Shown here piece by piece: positions 61,771 to 64,000 of a DNA stretch of 64,000 bases. Positions within the stretch are counted from its first letter, which is position 1, and every line of letters begins with the position of its first letter. Under the pieces are notes generated by a model. It did not search any database, was not told the origin of the DNA, and saw only the letters and a program-made list of their open reading frames with translations. The position numbers were made by a program, and so were the translations under genes. Source of the stretch: Chitinophaga pendula (lineage in GTDB: Bacteria; Bacteroidota; Bacteroidia; Chitinophagales; Chitinophagaceae); NCBI RefSeq assembly GCF_020386615.1, contig NZ_CP077769.1:6125501-6189500 (forward strand), in the 5' to 3' direction.

Positions 61771-64000
61771 ATGGATTATACTATCACTTCCGACCATACG
61801 ACAGAAGATATCTCCCCATTGTCCCCCGATACTACCTCTGCCACCCCACTGGTCATTCGCCCCTTCCTGCGCCTCAGCGGCCTGGAGCCACTGGTCGTAA
61901 GACCCGAAACCAACTTTATCAACGTCGGCGAACGTACCAACGTTACCGGCTCTAAAAAATTCGCCCGGCTCATCCGGGAAGGACAATACGAAGAAGCACT
62001 CTCCGTAGCCCGCCAACAGGTGGAAAACGGCGCCCAGGTACTCGATGTGAACATGGACGACGCCCTCCTCGATGGCGAAAAAGCCATGAACACCTTCCTC
62101 AACCTGCTGGCATCCGAACCCGATATATCCCGGATCCCCGTCATGATCGACTCCAGTAAGTTCAGCATCATCGAAGCAGGGCTGAAATGTATCCAGGGTA
62201 AATGTATCGTCAACTCCATCAGCTTAAAAGAAGGAGAAGCCAAGTTCATCGAGCAGGCAGAGATATGCCAGCGCTATGGCGCCGCCGTGGTGATCATGGC
62301 ATTCGATGAATATGGCCAGGCAGACACCCTGGAAAAAAAGGTCAACTTCAGCCACCGCGCTTATAAAATACTCACAGAACAAGTCGGATATGACCCCCAG
62401 GATATCATATTCGACCCCAACATATTCGCGATCGCCACCGGTATCGAAGAGCATAATAACTATGCCGTTGAATTCATCGAAGCGACCCGCCAGATCAAAC
62501 AACTCATGCCCCTTACCAAAGTAAGTGGCGGGGTAAGTAACATATCCTTCTCTTTCCGTGGAAACGACACCGTGAGAGACGCCATGCACTCCGTATTCCT
62601 TTACCATGCCATCAAAGCCGGCATGGATATGGGTATCGTAAATGCCGGTATGATCCAGATCTACGACGAGATCGAACCACAGCTGAGAGAACTCTGTGAA
62701 GATGCTATCCTCAACCGACGGGAAGACGCCACCGAACGACTTATCGCCTTTGCCGAAACCGTAAAGGCCAAAGGCAAAGTGATAGAAAAAGACGAGACCT
62801 GGCGGCAAGGTACCATCGAAGAACGCCTTAGTCACGCCCTAGTCAACGGGATCACCGAATATATAGAAGCAGATACAGAAGAAGCCCGTCTCAAATACAA
62901 TAAACCGCTGGAAGTGATCGAAGGCCCCCTGATGGAGGGAATGAACATCGTCGGAGACCTCTTCGGCAGCGGTAAAATGTTCCTCCCCCAGGTAGTAAAA
63001 AGCGCCCGCGTAATGAAAAAATCGGTGGCGGTGCTCACTCCCTTTATAGAAGAGGAGAAAAAACGCATGGTAGAGGAGAACGGCGGAGAAATCAAATCCG
63101 CTGGTAAAATACTACTTGCCACCGTAAAAGGCGACGTACACGACATCGGTAAGAACATCGTAGGCGTAGTACTCGGCTGTAATGGCTACGACATCATCGA
63201 TATGGGCGTAATGGTACCTGCCGAAAAGATACTGCAGACCGCCAAAGCAGAAAATGTTGATATCATCGGACTAAGTGGCCTGATCACCCCTAGCCTCGAT
63301 GAAATGGTGCATATCGCCCGCGAACTCAAACGTCAGCAGTTTGATATACCCCTCCTGATCGGCGGCGCTACTACCTCTAGGACACACACCGCAGTAAAGA
63401 TCGCACCTGAATACGGCCATGGCGTAGTACACGTACTCGACGCCTCTCGTAGCGTAACCGTTACTGGCAGTCTGCTCAATAAAGCCCTGAAAAAGAACTT
63501 CCTCACCGAAGTACAGGAAGAATACCAACGGCTCAATGAAGCATTCCGCAACAAAAAACCAACCAAACAATACCTCACCTACGAACAGTCCACCAAACTA
63601 AAGGCCAATATCGACTGGAACAAATTCCAGCCGGTAACGCCCCGCAACATAGGTGTACAGACCTTCTCTTCCTACGATCTGGGAGAGATCGCCGAATATA
63701 TCGACTGGCAACCCTTCTTCATCGCCTGGGAACTGCACGGTAAATTCCCGCAGATCCTCTCTGACGAAGTAGTAGGTAAAGAGGCCACCAAACTATATGA
63801 AGATGCCTGCATAATGCTACGGCAGCTCATAGATGGCAAATGGCTCACCGCCAATGCCGTGATCGGAATATTCCCCGCCAACACAACCGGACCCGATACC
63901 GTACAGGTAACGCCAGCCCATCCGGAAATAGCGGCACAGACATTGGAATTCCTGCGCCAACAGGTTAAAAAAGCGCCGGGACAACCCAACTTCAGCCTTG
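61771..64000 (+). CDS. metH: Methionine synthase, pterin-, cobalamin- and AdoMet-binding part (continues past window)
   Basis: The frame begins with ATG at 61771 and is still open at the end of the window, covering at least 743 residues. After a short leader, the methyltetrahydrofolate-binding domain starts with [16 protein letters not shown]. The cobalamin cap and binding domains follow, with [12 protein letters not shown] giving the DxHxxG motif that supplies the axial histidine of B12 and [11 protein letters not shown] nearby. The reactivation domain begins around residue 640. The missing homocysteine module is encoded just upstream, so MetH is split in two here. Confidence 0.93.
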   Translation, partial: MDYTITSDHTTEDISPLSPDTTSATPLVIRPFLRLSGLEPLVVRPETNFINVGERTNVTGSKKFARLIREGQYEEALSVARQQVENGAQVLDVNMDDALLDGEKAMNTFLNLLASEPDISRIPVMIDSSKFSIIEAGLKCIQGKCIVNSISLKEGEAKFIEQAEICQRYGAAVVIMAFDEYGQADTLEKKVNFSHRAYKILTEQVGYDPQDIIFDPNIFAIATGIEEHNNYAVEFIEATRQIKQLMPLTKVSGGVSNISFSFRGNDTVRDAMHSVFLYHAIKAGMDMGIVNAGMIQIYDEIEPQLRELCEDAILNRREDATERLIAFAETVKAKGKVIEKDETWRQGTIEERLSHALVNGITEYIEADTEEARLKYNKPLEVIEGPLMEGMNIVGDLFGSGKMFLPQVVKSARVMKKSVAVLTPFIEEEKKRMVEENGGEIKSAGKILLATVKGDVHDIGKNIVGVVLGCNGYDIIDMGVMVPAEKILQTAKAENVDIIGLSGLITPSLDEMVHIARELKRQQFDIPLLIGGATTSRTHTAVKIAPEYGHGVVHVLDASRSVTVTGSLLNKALKKNFLTEVQEEYQRLNEAFRNKKPTKQYLTYEQSTKLKANIDWNKFQPVTPRNIGVQTFSSYDLGEIAEYIDWQPFFIAWELHGKFPQILSDEVVGKEATKLYEDACIMLRQLIDGKWLTANAVIGIFPANTTGPDTVQVTPAHPEIAAQTLEFLRQQVKKAPGQPNFSL

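Noticed and set aside
1..64000. tRNA, rRNA, CRISPR, prophage or insertion sequence
   Set aside because: Scanned for tRNA-like clover patterns, direct-repeat arrays, integrases and transposases with terminal repeats; none found.

Overview
The window looks like a chromosomal segment from a member of the Bacteroidota, most probably Chitinophagaceae (Chitinophaga or a close relative). Three things point there: the gene order mutY-ssb-gldE-gldD, which carries gliding-motility genes specific to this phylum; many promoters of the phylum-specific form TAnnTTTG; and ECF sigma factors paired with membrane anti-sigma proteins, one of which carries carboxypeptidase-regulatory-like and TonB C-terminal domains. 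No phage, complete insertion sequence, rRNA, recognisable tRNA or CRISPR array was seen. Genus-level placement is inference.

Layout. 1-5.6 kb: end of mutY, ssb, gldE, gldD, a DUF3109 cysteine-cluster protein and a LutB-like iron-sulfur protein, closed by a strong palindromic terminator. 5.7-8.7 kb: a small Pmp3-type membrane protein, an SGNH hydrolase and an ECF sigma/anti-sigma pair. 8.8-12.5 kb: purH and comEC. 12.5-14.6 kb: an orphan terminator and a badly decayed tricorn-like S41 protease pseudogene. 14.6-18.3 kb: carB, then a gene-poor stretch with an 88-bp tandem repeat. 18.3-21 kb: MFS transporter and DeoR regulator, divergent from a 5'(3')-deoxyribonucleotidase, with a shared operator-like region. 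21-23.7 kb: AT-rich accessory patch with a degenerate RAYT-like protein, an orphan small protein and a double-HTH regulator. 23.7-33.5 kb: TPR protein, acs, a membrane protein, a lipoprotein, an L,D-transpeptidase and an M16 peptidase. 33.2-36.1 kb: a sigma/anti-sigma/outer-membrane-protein operon. 36.5-45.7 kb: kbl, a class D beta-lactamase, batB-batC, two AraC regulators, peptide deformylase and long-form ispG. 45.8-54.2 kb: LysR, GNAT, metallo-hydrolase, a lipocalin-like lipoprotein, a sigma factor with two paralogous anti-sigma proteins, LpxR-like lipid A deacylase and small lipoproteins. 54.3-64 kb: a helicase-nuclease fusion, an Ig-like lipoprotein, recR, a tiny cysteine-rich peptide operon, and methionine synthase split into two genes, the second running off the window.

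Most of the window is housekeeping (DNA repair, purine/pyrimidine, isoprenoid, methionine and acetate metabolism) mixed with envelope proteins and three ECF sigma/anti-sigma modules. The most unusual item is a 31-codon gene at 60068-60163 (minus strand). Its product ends in three regularly spaced Cys-Cys pairs. It has a good Bacteroidota promoter, a downstream 74-residue partner gene and a terminator with its T-run on the same strand. Other points of interest are a dispersed 88-bp repeat family, a catalytically degenerate RAYT-like protein, a mosaic anti-sigma protein, and a candidate pseudoknot just before the metH start codon.
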